Source: Hyphomicrobiales bacterium (GTDB lineage Bacteria > Pseudomonadota > Alphaproteobacteria > Rhizobiales > Rhizobiaceae). From it: a DNA stretch of 64,000 nt. Of the stretch, positions 8,509 to 18,788 are shown one piece after another. Made by a program: the position numbers and the translations under genes. The notes under the pieces are model-generated. The model had not been told where the DNA came from. It ran no database searches and saw only the letters and a program-made list of their open reading frames with translations. Positions within the stretch are counted from its first letter, which is position 1; every line of letters begins with the position of its first letter. Where the stretch lies: positions 257,479 through 321,478 of the forward strand of contig UCMW01000017.1 in assembly GCA_900473745.1 (NCBI GenBank). Direction: 5' to 3'.

Positions 8509-9612
8509 ATGGGCTTCAAATGCGGTATCGTCGGGCTTCCGAATGTCGGCAAGTCCACACTTTTCAACGCGCTGACCAAGACGGCGGCAGCCCAGGCAGC
8601 CAACTATCCCTTCTGCACGATCGAGCCGAACACTGGTGAAGTGGCCGTTCCCGATCCGCGCATGAAGAAGCTGGCCGACATCGCTGGCTCCAAGGAAATC
8701 ATCCCGACCCGCATCTCTTTCGTCGACATCGCCGGCCTCGTGCGCGGCGCGTCGAAGGGCGAAGGCCTCGGCAACAAGTTCTTGGCCAACATCCGCGAAG
8801 TCGATGCCGTGGTCCACGTGCTGCGCTGCTTCGAAGACGACGACATCACCCATGTCGAAGGCAAGATCGACCCGGTCGGTGACGCCGACACGATCGAGAC
8901 CGAGCTGATGCTCGCCGACCTCGAAAGCCTGGAACGCCGCGTCGAGCAGACCCGCAAGCGCGCCGCCTCCAAGGACAAGGAATCGACCGCCCAGCTGCCG
9001 ATCATGGAGCAGGTCGTCAAGCTCCTCAACGAAGGCAAGCCCGCCCGTCTTCTCTTGAAGACGCTGGCCCCCGACGAGATCGAGATCCTCAAGGGTCTGA
9101 ACCTTCTGACCTCGCATCCGGTCCTCTATGTCTGCAACGTCGCCGAAGGCGACGCCGCAACCGGCAACAAGCACACCGAAGCCGTCGCCAAGATGGCAAC
9201 GGAACAGGGCGCCGAATGCGTCATCATCTCGGCGGCCATCGAAGCCGAAGTGGCCCAGCTGCCGGAAGAGGAAGCCACCGAATTCCTCTCCGCACTCGGC
9301 CTCGACGAAGCCGGCCTCGACCGTCTGATCCGCGCCGGTTACCACCTGCTGGACCTGATCACCTACTTCACGGTCGGCCCTAAGGAATGCCGCGCCTGGA
9401 CGATCGTCCGCGGCACCAAGGCCCCTGCCGCCGCCGGCGTCATCCACACCGATTTCGAACGCGGCTTCATCCGCGCCTTCACCATCTCCTACGACGACTA
9501 CATCACCTACAAGGGCGAAGTCGGCGCCAAGGAAGCCGGCAAGGGCCGCGACGAAGGCAAGGAATATGTCGTCCAGGACGGCGACGTCATCCACTTCCGC
9601 TTCAACACCTAA
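8509..9612 (+). CDS. ychF: Redox/ribosome-associated GTPase/ATPase YchF
   Basis: A 367-aa OBG-family P-loop protein. The G1 motif is GLPNVGKST (residues 8-16), the switch region and [19 protein letters not shown] (G3) follow, and a helical insertion and a C-terminal TGS domain (about 283-365) complete the architecture. YchF proteins have a relaxed G4 motif and often prefer ATP. It binds ribosomes and negatively affects oxidative stress defences in studied bacteria. A strong terminator follows at 9626. Confidence 0.95.
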   Translation: MGFKCGIVGLPNVGKSTLFNALTKTAAAQAANYPFCTIEPNTGEVAVPDPRMKKLADIAGSKEIIPTRISFVDIAGLVRGASKGEGLGNKFLANIREVDAVVHVLRCFEDDDITHVEGKIDPVGDADTIETELMLADLESLERRVEQTRKRAASKDKESTAQLPIMEQVVKLLNEGKPARLLLKTLAPDEIEILKGLNLLTSHPVLYVCNVAEGDAATGNKHTEAVAKMATEQGAECVIISAAIEAEVAQLPEEEATEFLSALGLDEAGLDRLIRAGYHLLDLITYFTVGPKECRAWTIVRGTKAPAAAGVIHTDFERGFIRAFTISYDDYITYKGEVGAKEAGKGRDEGKEYVVQDGDVIHFRFNT

Positions 9613-9625
9613 TTCCAAGAACAAG

Positions 9626-9651
9626 GCGCCCCTCTGGGGGCGCTTTTTTTC
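9626..9651 (+). terminator. Rho-independent terminator of ychF
   Basis: A 7-bp GC stem (9626-9632 with 9637-9643) with a short loop, followed by seven Ts. Confidence 0.92.
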
Positions 9652-9723
9652 TGCGCGCAAAAGACGTTCAGACTTGAACATGTTGCGGGAGACTGTGCAC
9701 ACTGTCGGCAAAAGAGGACGCAT

Positions 9724-10197
9724 ATGACAGTCACAGACAAGCTCCACTACGAAGACTTCATGCAGGGCCGAAGTTTCGCGCTCGGACCGCGCACGGTGAC
9801 GGCCGAGGAGATCATAGAGTTCGCGGCCGAATTCGATCCGCAGCCCATGCACCTCTCGGAAGAAGCCGGCAAGGCCAGCATTCTCGGCGGCCTTTCCGCC
9901 TCCGGCTGGCACACGTCCAGCCTCTTCATGCGCCTGATGATCGACGCCTATGTGCTCAAAGCCGCCTCCGAAGGCGCGCCCGGCATCGAGTTCATGCAGT
10001 GGCGCAAGCCCGTACTTGCCGGCGACACGTTGTCGGGGCACTCGGTAGTCGAGGAGGTCCGCGTGATGCGCTCGCGCCCGCATCTCGGCATCGTCACCTT
10101 CGGCCATGAACTGCAGAACCAGCGCGGCGAAACCGTCATGAAGGCCCGCAACGCCGTCATGGTCCGCCGCCGTGAAACAGCGGAGGTGAGCGCATGA
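9724..10197 (+). CDS. MaoC-like hot-dog-fold dehydratase (first of a pair)
   Basis: A 157-aa single-domain MaoC-type protein. It has the hydratase signature FDPQPMHL (about residues 38-45), with the Asp and His of (R)-specific enoyl hydratases, then GGLSASGWHTSSL. Such proteins hydrate or dehydrate acyl-CoA-like thioesters. It overlaps the next gene by four bases (ATGA), and the two MaoC genes plus a peroxidase form one operon. The two proteins may form a heterodimer; substrate unknown. Confidence 0.88.
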   Translation: MTVTDKLHYEDFMQGRSFALGPRTVTAEEIIEFAAEFDPQPMHLSEEAGKASILGGLSASGWHTSSLFMRLMIDAYVLKAASEGAPGIEFMQWRKPVLAGDTLSGHSVVEEVRVMRSRPHLGIVTFGHELQNQRGETVMKARNAVMVRRRETAEVSA

Positions 10198-10682
10198 GAA
10201 TGCTCGACCTCTATCATGCCGGAACCCGCCTCGAACTCGGGAGCGTCACTTTCACCGCCGAAGACATCATCCGCTTTGCCGAGAAGTTCGACCCGCAGCC
10301 CTTCCACATCGATGCCGAAGCCGCCAAGACTTACGTCTTCGGTGCGCTGTGCGCCTCCGGCTGGCACACCTGCGCCAATTGGATGAAGAGCTTCATCGCC
10401 TTCTGGAGTGTTGAGACCAAGCGTCTGGTGGCCGACGGCATGGCGCCGCCGAAGCTCGGCCCCTCGCCCGGCTTTTCGGAACTGCAATGGTTGAAGCCCG
10501 TCTATGCCGGCGATACGATCACCTACTTCATGACGCCGCTTGAAAGCCGGACTGTCCAGGGACGCCATCGCTATATCCTCAATTCCGCTCTCTCCGAAGG
10601 TATCAACCAGAATGGCGAGACCGTGCTGCGCTTCAAAAGCAACCTGATCGAATTCTTCCCCGACGAGGAGCAAGCATCATGA
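10194..10682 (+). CDS. MaoC-like hot-dog-fold dehydratase (second of a pair)
   Basis: A 162-aa paralogue of the preceding gene: FDPQPFHID (about residues 32-40) carries the catalytic Asp/His pattern and ALCASGWHTCANWM matches the helix that follows. Start ATG overlaps the upstream stop, and its own stop overlaps the start of the glutathione peroxidase gene, again as ATGA. Tight coupling suggests fixed expression ratios. No CoA-ligase or thiolase lies near, so the pathway cannot be read from context. Confidence 0.88.
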   Translation: MRMLDLYHAGTRLELGSVTFTAEDIIRFAEKFDPQPFHIDAEAAKTYVFGALCASGWHTCANWMKSFIAFWSVETKRLVADGMAPPKLGPSPGFSELQWLKPVYAGDTITYFMTPLESRTVQGRHRYILNSALSEGINQNGETVLRFKSNLIEFFPDEEQAS

Positions 10683-11155
10683 GCCCATACGACCTCACCA
10701 TGACCGCCATCGATGGAAGCGAAAGCAGCCTCAAGGACTATGCCGGCAAGGTCCTCCTGATCGTCAACACGGCGAGCGCCTGCGGAATGACCCCGCAATA
10801 CGAAGGTCTGGAAGCGCTTTACAAGGCCCATCCCGATCTCGTCGTGCTCGGCTTCCCCTGCAACCAGTTCGGCGCCCAGGAGCCTGGCACGGAGAAGGAG
10901 ATCGCCCTCTTCTGCGAAACACAGTTCTCCGTCACCTTCCCACTCTTCGCCAAGATCGAGGTCAATGGTGACGGCGCCCACCCGCTCTATACCTGGCTGA
11001 AGTCGGAAACACCGGGCACCGAACAAGGTGCCGAAATCGGCTGGAACTTCACCAAATTCCTGGTCGGACGTGACGGCCAACCGGTCGCACGCTATTCGCC
11101 CCGCACGGCGCCCGCCGATATCGAGGCGGACATCATCGCTGCGCTTGCCCGCTGA
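10679..11155 (+). CDS. Glutathione peroxidase family thiol peroxidase
   Basis: A 158-aa cytosolic peroxidase with a thioredoxin fold. The peroxidatic Cys is in NTASACGMTPQY (Cys35); FPCNQFGAQEPG supplies the Gln and WNFTKFLVGRDG the Trp-Asn of the catalytic tetrad. It is a Cys, not Sec, enzyme; bacterial members reduce lipid and organic hydroperoxides, often using thioredoxin. Translationally coupled to the MaoC pair, which may link it to lipid or acyl-CoA damage. Confidence 0.93.
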   Translation: MSPYDLTMTAIDGSESSLKDYAGKVLLIVNTASACGMTPQYEGLEALYKAHPDLVVLGFPCNQFGAQEPGTEKEIALFCETQFSVTFPLFAKIEVNGDGAHPLYTWLKSETPGTEQGAEIGWNFTKFLVGRDGQPVARYSPRTAPADIEADIIAALAR

Positions 11156-11161
11156 CCCGTC

Positions 11162-11989
11162 ATGACCGGCTTCCGCTTCCATCCAACAACCCTGTCCGGC
11201 TTGGAAGCGGTCTCGGCGACAAGCGCCCACGTCTTTCCCAAACACACACATGACACCTATGGCATTGGCTTCCTCTCCGCCGGCAGCCAGATCTCGGCCT
11301 CCGGGCGCGGCCAAGTGGAGGCCGAGGCTGGCCAGTTGATCACGGTCAATCCCGGCGAAGTTCATGATGGCGCACCATGCGGACGCATGGCACGCAGCTG
11401 GCACATGCTCTATCTCACCCCGGACCTCGTTTCGGAGAGCATCAGCGAGCTCATATCGACCACGTCAGATCTCGAATTCGAGTATCCCGTCTTCGCCGAT
11501 CCCTCGGTTCGCTGCCTGCTCGCGACACTACACCAGCAGCTTGATGAAGGGCATGCGGTACACGATCAGAACGCCTTCAAGGAAGCACTCGTCCTCCTCC
11601 TCGGCAAGACGCTCACCCGCCGCACGAACGCCCCGCCGTCCCTGCCCGCCTCGATCCGGCGTGTCCGCGAACGCCTCGACGACGATCCGGGCTCCCCATC
11701 AGACCTGCAGGCTCTCGCCCGAGAAGCAGGCCTCAGCCGCTTCCAGCTGATCCGCGCCTTCAGCCGTCACACGGGCCTCACCCCGCATGCCTATCACATG
11801 CAGCGTCGCGCGCTTCTGAGCCGCCGCCTGCTCGCTGAAGGCCTTCCCCCGGCCGAGGTGGCCGCCGCCTGCGGCTATGTCGACCAGAGCCACATGCACC
11901 GCGAATTCCGCCGTCGATTCGGCCTCACGCCCGGCTCCTATCGAAGCGCCTGGCTGAGCCGCAATCCTGTACAAGACCGGATGGCCTGA
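11162..11989 (+). CDS. AraC-family transcriptional regulator with cupin sensor domain
   Basis: A 275-aa regulator. The N-terminal cupin-like AraC ligand domain (about 1-150) includes FPKHTHDTYGIGFLSAG and VNPGEVHDGAP. Two C-terminal helix-turn-helix motifs (about 175-265) include LSRFQLIRAFSRHTGLTPHA and VAAACGYVDQSHMHREFRRR. It starts 6 bases after the peroxidase stop. The LysE-type exporter 39 bases downstream is the natural target: AraC regulators with this ligand domain often activate adjacent amino-acid exporters. Confidence 0.9.
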   Translation: MTGFRFHPTTLSGLEAVSATSAHVFPKHTHDTYGIGFLSAGSQISASGRGQVEAEAGQLITVNPGEVHDGAPCGRMARSWHMLYLTPDLVSESISELISTTSDLEFEYPVFADPSVRCLLATLHQQLDEGHAVHDQNAFKEALVLLLGKTLTRRTNAPPSLPASIRRVRERLDDDPGSPSDLQALAREAGLSRFQLIRAFSRHTGLTPHAYHMQRRALLSRRLLAEGLPPAEVAAACGYVDQSHMHREFRRRFGLTPGSYRSAWLSRNPVQDRMA

Positions 11990-12028
11990 CGGCACCATGC
12001 TCTCCCGCGCACAACGCAGGAGACCGAC

Positions 12029-12637
12029 ATGACCTTCGACTTTCTACTGACCACCCTGATCATCGTCGCGACACCGGGCACCGGCGCGCTCTACACCCTC
12101 GCAGCAGCCCTCGGTGGCGGGCGGCGTGAGGCGCTGGTCGCGGCCTTCGGCTGCACGCTCGGCATCATCCCGCACATGCTGGCCGCCGCCCTTGGACTTG
12201 CAGCGCTCGTCGCCGCCGAACCGCGCCTCTTCGAGCTGATCCGATATGCGGGCATTGCCTATCTCGTCTGGATGGCGATCGGCCTCTGGAGAAGTGGCCT
12301 CGCCGGAGATCCTGGAGCAGAGCCTCGTCAGAGAGCCTGGCGGATCATCCGCAAGGCGGTGCTGATCAACCTGCTCAATCCGAAACTGTCGCTCTTCTTC
12401 CTGGCCTTCCTGCCGCAATTCGTCGATCCCAGGGACCCGGCTCCGCTGATGACAATGGCCACCCTGAGCCTCGTCTTCATGGCCGTGACTTTCATCGTCT
12501 TCGCATTCTACGGACTGGCCGCAGCGAGCATGCGGCATGGGCTCGTTGCGCATCCGAACAGGATGCGCATCGTCAACCGGCTTCTTTCGGCCGGCTTCTT
12601 GCTGATGGCGGGAAAACTGGTGCTGGCGCAGCGCTGA
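12029..12637 (+). CDS. LysE/RhtB-family amino-acid exporter
   Basis: A 202-aa inner-membrane protein with about six hydrophobic helices. The LysE/RhtB opening TPGTGALYTLAAALGGGRR (near residues 15-33) and ALNLLNPKLSLFFLAFLPQF-like central motif (here VLINLLNPKLSLFFLAFLPQ) are typical. These proteins export amino acids such as lysine, homoserine or threonine by proton-coupled transport; the substrate is not decided by sequence. An AGGAG ribosome site precedes the ATG. Probably controlled by the AraC protein upstream. Confidence 0.9.
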   Translation: MTFDFLLTTLIIVATPGTGALYTLAAALGGGRREALVAAFGCTLGIIPHMLAAALGLAALVAAEPRLFELIRYAGIAYLVWMAIGLWRSGLAGDPGAEPRQRAWRIIRKAVLINLLNPKLSLFFLAFLPQFVDPRDPAPLMTMATLSLVFMAVTFIVFAFYGLAAASMRHGLVAHPNRMRIVNRLLSAGFLLMAGKLVLAQR

Positions 12638-12688
12638 CGCCTCGCCGCAAGATCGACCGGGCTTGTTCGCCCGGTCACAGCGAGGGGC

Positions 12689-13231
12689 TCAATGCCCCTC
12701 GAATTCCACCAGCGTGCGAACCTCGACGCCGAGCGCCTCGAGCTTCTTGCGACCGCCGAGTTCGGGCAGATCGATGACAAAGCAGGCCGAGACCACATCT
12801 GCCCCGATCTGCCGCAGGAGCTGCACGGCCCCTACGGCCGTGCCACCGGTCGCGATCAGGTCGTCGACGAGGATCACCTTCTCGCCGGGCTTCACCGCAT
12901 CCATGTGGATCTCCATCTCGTCCACGCCATATTCCAGGCTGTAGGCGATCCGCACGGTCTCGTGTGGCAACTTGCCCTTCTTGCGGATCGGCACGAAGCC
13001 AGCCGAAAGCTGATGCGCCACGGCGCCGCCGAGGATGAAGCCGCGCGCTTCCATGCCGGCGATCTTGTCGATCTTCAGCCCGGCATAGGGCTGCACCAGT
13101 TCATCGATCGCCCGGCGAAACGCCCGGGCATCACCGAGCAGCGTGGTGATGTCGCGGAAGATGATGCCAGGCTTGGGATAATCGGGAATGGAACGGATGG
13201 CAGCGGCGAGTTCGTGGGCGATCTTTGTCAT
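12689..13231 (-). CDS. apt: Adenine phosphoribosyltransferase
   Basis: A 180-aa purine salvage enzyme that converts adenine and PRPP to AMP. The PRPP-binding loop is [14 protein letters not shown] and the flexible loop region has [19 protein letters not shown] and [10 protein letters not shown] are typical of bacterial Apt. The ATG at 13231 gives the standard [19 protein letters not shown] start; the frame is open further upstream to 13300 without family support. It lies downstream of petABC on the same strand but a terminator separates them. Confidence 0.95.
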   Translation of the reverse strand: MTKIAHELAAAIRSIPDYPKPGIIFRDITTLLGDARAFRRAIDELVQPYAGLKIDKIAGMEARGFILGGAVAHQLSAGFVPIRKKGKLPHETVRIAYSLEYGVDEMEIHMDAVKPGEKVILVDDLIATGGTAVGAVQLLRQIGADVVSACFVIDLPELGGRKKLEALGVEVRTLVEFEGH

Positions 13232-13297
13232 GGGGCATCCGGAATGTGTCGGGAAGGAATTGCGCGGGACTGTACCAAGATTGGTATGGCCCCCCAA

Positions 13298-13326
13298 CAA
13301 AAAAGGCGGTCCAAAGACCGCCTTTT
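13298..13326 (-). terminator. Rho-independent terminator of petABC
   Basis: An 11-bp perfect stem (13301-13311 with 13316-13326) with a 4-base loop; on the minus strand it is followed by a T run. It lies between the petC stop and apt. Confidence 0.9.
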
Positions 13327-13349
13327 CCGTGAAACGTGATCCCTGGAGA

Positions 13350-14225
13350 TCAATGTTCCTTGTTTGCGTAGACCGACTTCTTCGTCAGGTAGATCAGCGC
13401 GGTGAAGATCGCGAGGAAGATCATGACCATGAAGCCTATGCGCTTGCGGTCTTCCAGATGCGGCTCTGCAGTCCACATCAGGAAGGCGGAAACGTCGCGC
13501 GAATACTGCTCGAGCGTTTCCGGCGAACCGTCGTCATAGGTCACCTGACCATCCGAGATCGGCTGTGCCATGGCCAGCGACTGGCCAGCGATGAAGTAGG
13601 GGTTGAAGTAGGTGCCTTCGGCAACTTCGACGCCTTCCGGCGGATCCTGGTAGCCGGTGAGCAGCGCATGGATGTAGTCCGGGCCGCCCTGCTGGTACTG
13701 GGTGAAGATGTCGAAGACGAATGTCGGGAAGCCGCGGGTGACGCCGCGCGCCTTGGCGATCAGCGAGAAGTCCGGCGGAGCCGCACCGTTGTTTGCCGCA
13801 GCTGCCGCTTCCTTGTTCGGGAACGGCGCCGGGAAGTGGTCGGATGCAACGGCTGTACGCGTGAACATTTCGCCGTCGGCATTGGGGCCGTCGGTGACTT
13901 CGTAATTCGCCGCGAAGGCCTTCACCTGGGCTTCCGAATAGCCGAGGTCTTCCAGAGTACGGAAGGCGACGAGGCTCATCGAGTGACAGGCGGCACAGAC
14001 TTCCGAGTAGACCTTCAGGCCGCGCTGCAGCTGGGCCTTGTCGTATTTGCCGAAGGGGCCGGCAAAGGACCAGTCCATCTGCTCGGGCTTCAGGATCGGA
14101 TAGTGACCCGTCTGCGCGGCGTGATGCGTCATTTCGGCCAGATCGCCACCTTCCGCTGCCAGCGCCATGCCGGAGAACCCGGCCATGGCTGCGATCAGCG
14201 CGATGCTCGTGACAAGCTTTTTCAT
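13350..14225 (-). CDS. petC: Cytochrome c1 of the bc1 complex
   Basis: A 291-aa haem-c protein of ubiquinol:cytochrome c oxidoreductase. A signal peptide (about 1-23, ending ALA) targets it to the periplasm. The CxxCH haem site is CAACH (near residue 77) and a C-terminal TM anchor (about 258-276, [20 protein letters not shown]) holds it in the membrane. The distal Met ligand is likely the Met in [11 protein letters not shown]. It is a separate gene, as in Rhizobium/Sinorhizobium, not fused to cytochrome b as in Bradyrhizobium. Confidence 0.96.
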   Translation of the reverse strand: MKKLVTSIALIAAMAGFSGMALAAEGGDLAEMTHHAAQTGHYPILKPEQMDWSFAGPFGKYDKAQLQRGLKVYSEVCAACHSMSLVAFRTLEDLGYSEAQVKAFAANYEVTDGPNADGEMFTRTAVASDHFPAPFPNKEAAAAANNGAAPPDFSLIAKARGVTRGFPTFVFDIFTQYQQGGPDYIHALLTGYQDPPEGVEVAEGTYFNPYFIAGQSLAMAQPISDGQVTYDDGSPETLEQYSRDVSAFLMWTAEPHLEDRKRIGFMVMIFLAIFTALIYLTKKSVYANKEH

Positions 14226-14246
14226 TGTTATCTTCCTCTCACGTGC

Positions 14247-15515
14247 TCAGGCTTGGGCAGCAGCGGACTTGCCGCTCTTTTCGAGAACTGCCTCGGTGAT
14301 CGAATTCGGGATGCGCCGTGGCGTCTCGAACAGTCCGAGCAACGGCATGATCACGAGGAAGAAGCCGAAGTAGTAGGCGGTACCGGCCTGCGACAGAACG
14401 ACATAGATGCCTTCCGCCGGCATCGCGCCGAGCCAGCCCAAGAGGATGGAGTTGGCGACGAAGATCCAGAAGAACAGCTTGTACCAGGGACGGTAGACAG
14501 CCGAACGAACCTTGGACGTATCCAGCCAGGGCAGGAAGAACAGCACGATGATCGCACCGAACATCACGAGGACGCCGCCGAGCTTCGAGTCGATCGGACC
14601 GACGTTGAAGGTGATGGCGCGCAGCATGGCGTAGAACGGCAGGAAGTACCATTCCGGAACGATATGCGCCGGGGTTTTCAGCGAGTCGGCCGGGATGTAG
14701 TTGTCCGGATGGCCAAGATAGTTCGGCATGTAGAAGACGAAGTAGGCGAAGACGAGCAGGAAGACCGAAAGGCCGAGTGCATCCTTCAGCGTCGCATAGG
14801 GCGTGAAGGGAACGGTATCGGTCTTGGACTTGACTTCCACGCCGGTCGGGTTGGTCTGGCCGGTGACGTGCAGCGCCCAGATATGCAGGATGACGACACC
14901 CGCAATCATGAACGGCAGCAGGTAATGCAGCGCGAAGAAGCGGTTCAGCGTCGGATTGTCGACGGCAAAGCCACCGAGCAGGAACTGCTGGATCCACTCG
15001 CCCACGGCCGGGAAGGCGGTGAAGAAGCCGGTGATGACGGTTGCACCCCAGAAGGACATCTGGCCCCAGGGAAGCACGTAACCCATGAAGGCTGTCGCCA
15101 TCATCAGCAGGAAGATCACGACACCGAGGATCCAGAGGATTTCGCGGGGTGCCTTGTACGAGCCGTAATAGAGGCCGCGTGCAATGTGCAGGTAGACGGC
15201 GATGAAGAAGAAGGACGCGCCGTTGGCATGCATGTAGCGCAGCAGCCAACCATTGTTGACGTCGCGCATGATCTTTTCGACCGAGTTGAAGGCAACGGTC
15301 GTCTCGGCCGCATAGTGCATGGCAAGCACGACACCGGTCAGGATCTGCACGATCAGCATGATCGAGAGCATGCCACCGAAGGTGTAGGCGTAGTTCAGGT
15401 TGCGCGGAACGGGATAGGAAACGAAGCTGTCATACATCAGACGCGGCAGCGGCAGGCGCGCATCGATCCACTTCTCGACGCCGGTGGACGGCTGGTAACT
15501 CGAATGGCCACTCAT
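14247..15515 (-). CDS. petB: Cytochrome b of the bc1 complex
   Basis: A 422-aa integral membrane subunit that oxidises ubiquinol at the Qo site. About eight TM helices. The four haem-ligating histidines lie in helix B ([12 protein letters not shown] and the [19 protein letters not shown] stretch) and helix D ([20 protein letters not shown]). The Qo motif [12 protein letters not shown] (usual PEWY) is intact. It lies 14 bases from petA and 21 from petC, so all three form one operon. Confidence 0.97.
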   Translation of the reverse strand: MSGHSSYQPSTGVEKWIDARLPLPRLMYDSFVSYPVPRNLNYAYTFGGMLSIMLIVQILTGVVLAMHYAAETTVAFNSVEKIMRDVNNGWLLRYMHANGASFFFIAVYLHIARGLYYGSYKAPREILWILGVVIFLLMMATAFMGYVLPWGQMSFWGATVITGFFTAFPAVGEWIQQFLLGGFAVDNPTLNRFFALHYLLPFMIAGVVILHIWALHVTGQTNPTGVEVKSKTDTVPFTPYATLKDALGLSVFLLVFAYFVFYMPNYLGHPDNYIPADSLKTPAHIVPEWYFLPFYAMLRAITFNVGPIDSKLGGVLVMFGAIIVLFFLPWLDTSKVRSAVYRPWYKLFFWIFVANSILLGWLGAMPAEGIYVVLSQAGTAYYFGFFLVIMPLLGLFETPRRIPNSITEAVLEKSGKSAAAQA

Positions 15516-15529
15516 TGTGTCTTATCCCC

Positions 15530-16108
15530 TCAGCCGATCGTGATGACAGTGTCGGATGTGAATGCGAAGGTCGGCACCGGCAGATTGGTCGGTGCGGGAC
15601 CCTTGCGGATACGGCCCGCCGTATCGTAGTGCGAGCCGTGGCAGGGACAGAACCAGCCACCGAAATCGCCGGCCTGACCGAGCGGCACGCAACCGAGATG
15701 GGTGCAGGAACCGATCATGACGATCCAGTTTTCCTTGCCTTCGCCGGCAGAGCGCGCAAGGTCCGTCGCGTCGGCTGCAGCATCCACATTGGCGTTGCGC
15801 GCCACCGGATCCTTGAGCTCAGCCAGCTGAACGGCGTTGGCTTCTTCGACTTCCTTTTCGGTGCGGTTGCGGATGAACACCGGCTTGCCGCGCCACTTGA
15901 CCGTCAGCGACATGCCCGGCTCGAGCGCCGATACGTCCACTTCGATCGAAGCGAGCGCGAGCGTCGATGCATCCGGGCGCATCTGGTCGATGAAAGGCCA
16001 GGCGAACGAGGCCGCACCGACCGCGCCGGCCATGCCGGTCACCATGTAGAGAAAGTCGCGGCGCGTAGGCTCGCCCGCATGTTCTGTCGTTGTCTCGTGT
16101 TCGCTCAC
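15530..16108 (-). CDS. petA: Rieske iron-sulfur subunit of the bc1 complex
   Basis: A 192-aa [2Fe-2S] subunit. The cluster motifs are CTHLGCVPL and CPCHGSHYD, with the disulfide cysteines. An N-terminal twin-arginine-like segment ([19 protein letters not shown]) acts as both Tat signal and membrane anchor. The start is taken as GTG at 16108, which gives the usual SEHETT N-terminus and follows a GAGGAAA ribosome site; the frame continues upstream to 16309 without family support. First gene of petABC. Confidence 0.95.
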   Translation of the reverse strand: MSEHETTTEHAGEPTRRDFLYMVTGMAGAVGAASFAWPFIDQMRPDASTLALASIEVDVSALEPGMSLTVKWRGKPVFIRNRTEKEVEEANAVQLAELKDPVARNANVDAAADATDLARSAGEGKENWIVMIGSCTHLGCVPLGQAGDFGGWFCPCHGSHYDTAGRIRKGPAPTNLPVPTFAFTSDTVITIG

Positions 16109-16379
16109 GGTCACTTTTTCCTCTCGCAATCCTGCGACACACCGCATTTGCCCCCGCAGCGGAATCACAATTCGGCCACGGAGCAGCCACAGATTCCCCG
16201 CCAGATTGGCGCGTTCTAAGCCCGATATTCTATTCTGTCCAGTCTTCCGCAGGCAACGAGCCACGTTGTCGCGGATTTCCGGGACACCATCCCCAATTGC
16301 TTGATTCAACGCAAGTGTGAGCGGCAGTTTATCAAGCAGTGCAAAGAGTTGCAGCCGCGAGTTCGGCAGGCCTTGGAAC
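16109..16379. other. Intergenic region upstream of petABC
   Basis: Holds the presumed petABC promoter; the ABC exporter gene that ends at 16380 is transcribed toward it. I see no clear Fnr/FixK-type box and no small gene. Confidence 0.4.
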
Positions 16380-18251
16380 TCAGGCCGACAGCATCTCGGC
16401 GCCCGTATCGAGGAAACCGCCGGATTGTCGGGCCCAGAGCTCGGAATAGAGCCCGCCGAGCGCTACCAGCTCCTGATGGGTCCCCTGTTCGATGATCCGG
16501 CCCTTGTCCATCACCACGAGGCGATCAAGTGCCGCAATGGTCGACAGGCGGTGTGCGATGGCAAGCACGGTCTTGCCCTGCATCAGCCGATCGAGATTGG
16601 ACTGGATCGCCGCCTCCACTTCCGAGTCGAGCGCAGACGTCGCCTCGTCCAGCACCAGGATCGGCGCATCCTTCAGCATGACCCGCGCGATCGCGATGCG
16701 CTGACGCTGCCCCCCGGAAAGCTTCACGCCCCGTTCTCCGACATGCGCATCGAAACCCTTGCGCCCGCGCTGGTCTTCCAGCCGTTGGATGAACTCGAAC
16801 GCTTCCGCCCGCTCCGCCGCCTTGACCAACTGCTCGTCGCTCGCATCCTCGCGGCCGAAGAGAATGTTGTCTCGGATAGAGCGATGCAGAAGCGCCGTGT
16901 CCTGCGTGACCATGCCAATCTGCGAGCGCAGGCTCTCCTGCGTCACGGCCGAGATATCCTGCCCGTCGATCAGGATGCGGCCGCCCTCCAGGTCGTAGAA
17001 GCGCAACAGCAGATTGACGAGCGTCGATTTGCCCGCCCCCGATCGCCCGACAATGCCGACCTTTTCGCCGGGCTCGATGGTCAGCGTCAGATGATCGATC
17101 GCGCCGGTCTTGCGGCCATAATGAAAGGTCACGTCTTCGAAGCGGATCTCCGGCGACTTCACCTGGAGCTTTGCCGCATCCGGCTTGTCGGTGAGCCCGA
17201 TCGGCTTGGCCACCAGTTCCGCCGAATTCTGGATCGTGCCGATATTGCGCATGATGCCGTTCAGCTGGGTCATCATCCGCCCCAGCAGCATGTTGAGCCG
17301 CAGAACGAGGCCGAGCGTGAAGGCGACACCGCCGGCCGTGACGGCGCCGGCAAACCAGAGGTCGACGGACAGAAGCGCCACCATCAGGATCATGAAGCCG
17401 GAAAGAATGGCAAGCGAAGCCCGAACCCCGGTCAGGAGCCGCGCGAAGGGTCGGAGCGTATCCTGGAAGCGGTCGAAGCCGGCGCGGATATAGTGGTCGT
17501 TCTGCCGCTCGCGGGCAAAGAGCTTCAGCGTCTGGATGTTGGAATAGCTGTCGACCAGCCGGCCGTTCAGCATCGACGACGCCTCCGCCGTCTCGCGCGC
17601 ATGATGGCGGATCTTCGGCACGAAATAGCGCGCCAGCACCAGAAAGATCGCGACCCAGGCGCCGATGATCGCAGCCAGCCGCCAGTCGAGCTGCGCAACC
17701 AGTGCCATCGTCGAAATGGTATAGATCACCATGAACCAGACGACCTGCAGCAGCGAGGTGAGCAGATCGCCAGTCGATTGCCCGGCCGACCAGACCTTGG
17801 TCACGATGCGTCCGGCAAAATCATTCTGGAAGAAGGAGAGCGACTGGCGCGCCACATGCGCATGCGCCTGCCATCGCACCAGGTTGAAGAAGTTGAGGAC
17901 GATGACCTGCTCCTCGACCAGCGCCCCGACCGTCACCACCACGAAACGCCCGATGAGGATGATCAGCGCCATGGCGAGCAATTCGCCACCATGGGCCGCG
18001 ATCAGCCCGTCCCAGCCGGCATCCTTCGGCACGGTGTCCAGAAGATCAACGAGCCGGCCGACGAACCAGAAAAGCCCGGCTTCCAGCATGGCGACCGCCC
18101 CGCCGAAGACCGCCATCAGAAAGAAGGCGAGTTTCGCCTGGCGCACATAGAACCACACGAAGGCCCAGGTCTTTTCCGGCGGACGAAGATTGTCCGATCG
18201 GGCAAAGGGATCGAGCCAGTTTTCGAAAAGGCGGGCGACAGCTTGGAACAT
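16380..18251 (-). CDS. ABC exporter, fused membrane and ATPase domains (half-transporter)
   Basis: A 623-aa MsbA-type half-transporter. The N-terminal six-helix exporter domain covers about 35-340. The ATPase domain follows: Walker [10 protein letters not shown] at 402-410, LSGGQ at 511-515, Walker B ILVLDE at 531-536 and the D-loop SALD. All key residues are present, so it could act as a homodimer. The second ABC half-transporter at 23719 is related throughout and has the same N-terminal style, suggesting a heterodimer or a duplication. Substrate unknown; lipids or hydrophobic compounds are the usual guess for this group. Confidence 0.92.
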   Translation of the reverse strand: MFQAVARLFENWLDPFARSDNLRPPEKTWAFVWFYVRQAKLAFFLMAVFGGAVAMLEAGLFWFVGRLVDLLDTVPKDAGWDGLIAAHGGELLAMALIILIGRFVVVTVGALVEEQVIVLNFFNLVRWQAHAHVARQSLSFFQNDFAGRIVTKVWSAGQSTGDLLTSLLQVVWFMVIYTISTMALVAQLDWRLAAIIGAWVAIFLVLARYFVPKIRHHARETAEASSMLNGRLVDSYSNIQTLKLFARERQNDHYIRAGFDRFQDTLRPFARLLTGVRASLAILSGFMILMVALLSVDLWFAGAVTAGGVAFTLGLVLRLNMLLGRMMTQLNGIMRNIGTIQNSAELVAKPIGLTDKPDAAKLQVKSPEIRFEDVTFHYGRKTGAIDHLTLTIEPGEKVGIVGRSGAGKSTLVNLLLRFYDLEGGRILIDGQDISAVTQESLRSQIGMVTQDTALLHRSIRDNILFGREDASDEQLVKAAERAEAFEFIQRLEDQRGRKGFDAHVGERGVKLSGGQRQRIAIARVMLKDAPILVLDEATSALDSEVEAAIQSNLDRLMQGKTVLAIAHRLSTIAALDRLVVMDKGRIIEQGTHQELVALGGLYSELWARQSGGFLDTGAEMLSA

Positions 18252-18365
18252 GACGAGCGATATAGGCCGTTTGCCGGGAACGGCAAAGCTTTTGCACCCC
18301 CGACCGCATTACAATTTCGTCAGGTCCGATACCGGACGCGAAGGACCAATTCGGGCCACCCTGCC

Positions 18366-18788
18366 CTAGCGCGTATAGCGGGTGAGATAGATGCCCGTCA
18401 GGATCAGCACAACGCCTGCCAATTGACCCGGATGAAACTCGGCCGTGCCGCGGGCGAGGTCGATGACGAGCCCGGTGATCATCTGCCCACCGATGATCAG
18501 GAGGCCGGAGCGCGCCGCCCCGATCCGCGGAAAGACATAAGAGCTGATGACAACGAAGCAGGCACCGATGATCCCGCCCACGAAATAGAAGGCCGGCACA
18601 TCCGCCAGAAGCGGCAGACCAACCCGGTGCAGCGTCAGAACATAGACGCTGAGCAGAAGGAAGCCGATCCAGTGGTTCCAGGCGGACGCGGTGAAGGCCC
18701 CGCGGTCCATGGTCAGCCGCCCGTTGATAGAACGGCTCATGCCGACGGCGGCCCCGCCGATCAGCGCGATGAAGACGGCACCCAGCAT
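18366..18788 (-). CDS. DUF606 (YdcZ-type) small multidrug-like membrane protein, second of pair
   Basis: A 140-aa protein of about five TM helices in the DMT superfamily. GRLTMDRGAFTASAWNHWIGFLLL and GAARSGLLIIGGQMITGLVID match the half-size DUF606 domain. Its ATG directly follows the TGA of the upstream partner (TGAATG), so the two are coupled. Paired DUF606 genes are thought to work as heterodimers of opposite membrane orientation. Substrate not known. Confidence 0.85.
   Translation of the reverse strand: MLGAVFIALIGGAAVGMSRSINGRLTMDRGAFTASAWNHWIGFLLLSVYVLTLHRVGLPLLADVPAFYFVGGIIGACFVVISSYVFPRIGAARSGLLIIGGQMITGLVIDLARGTAEFHPGQLAGVVLILTGIYLTRYTR

Noticed and set aside
8473..10107. Long minus-strand frame opposite ychF and the MaoC gene
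   Set aside because: ychF is clear on the plus strand and the antisense product has no motif.
13188..15629. Long open plus-strand frame opposite petC and petB
   Set aside because: It mirrors the codon pattern of the real genes on the other strand in GC-rich DNA; its product is rich in His, Arg, Asp and Glu without any domain, and petBC are unmistakable.
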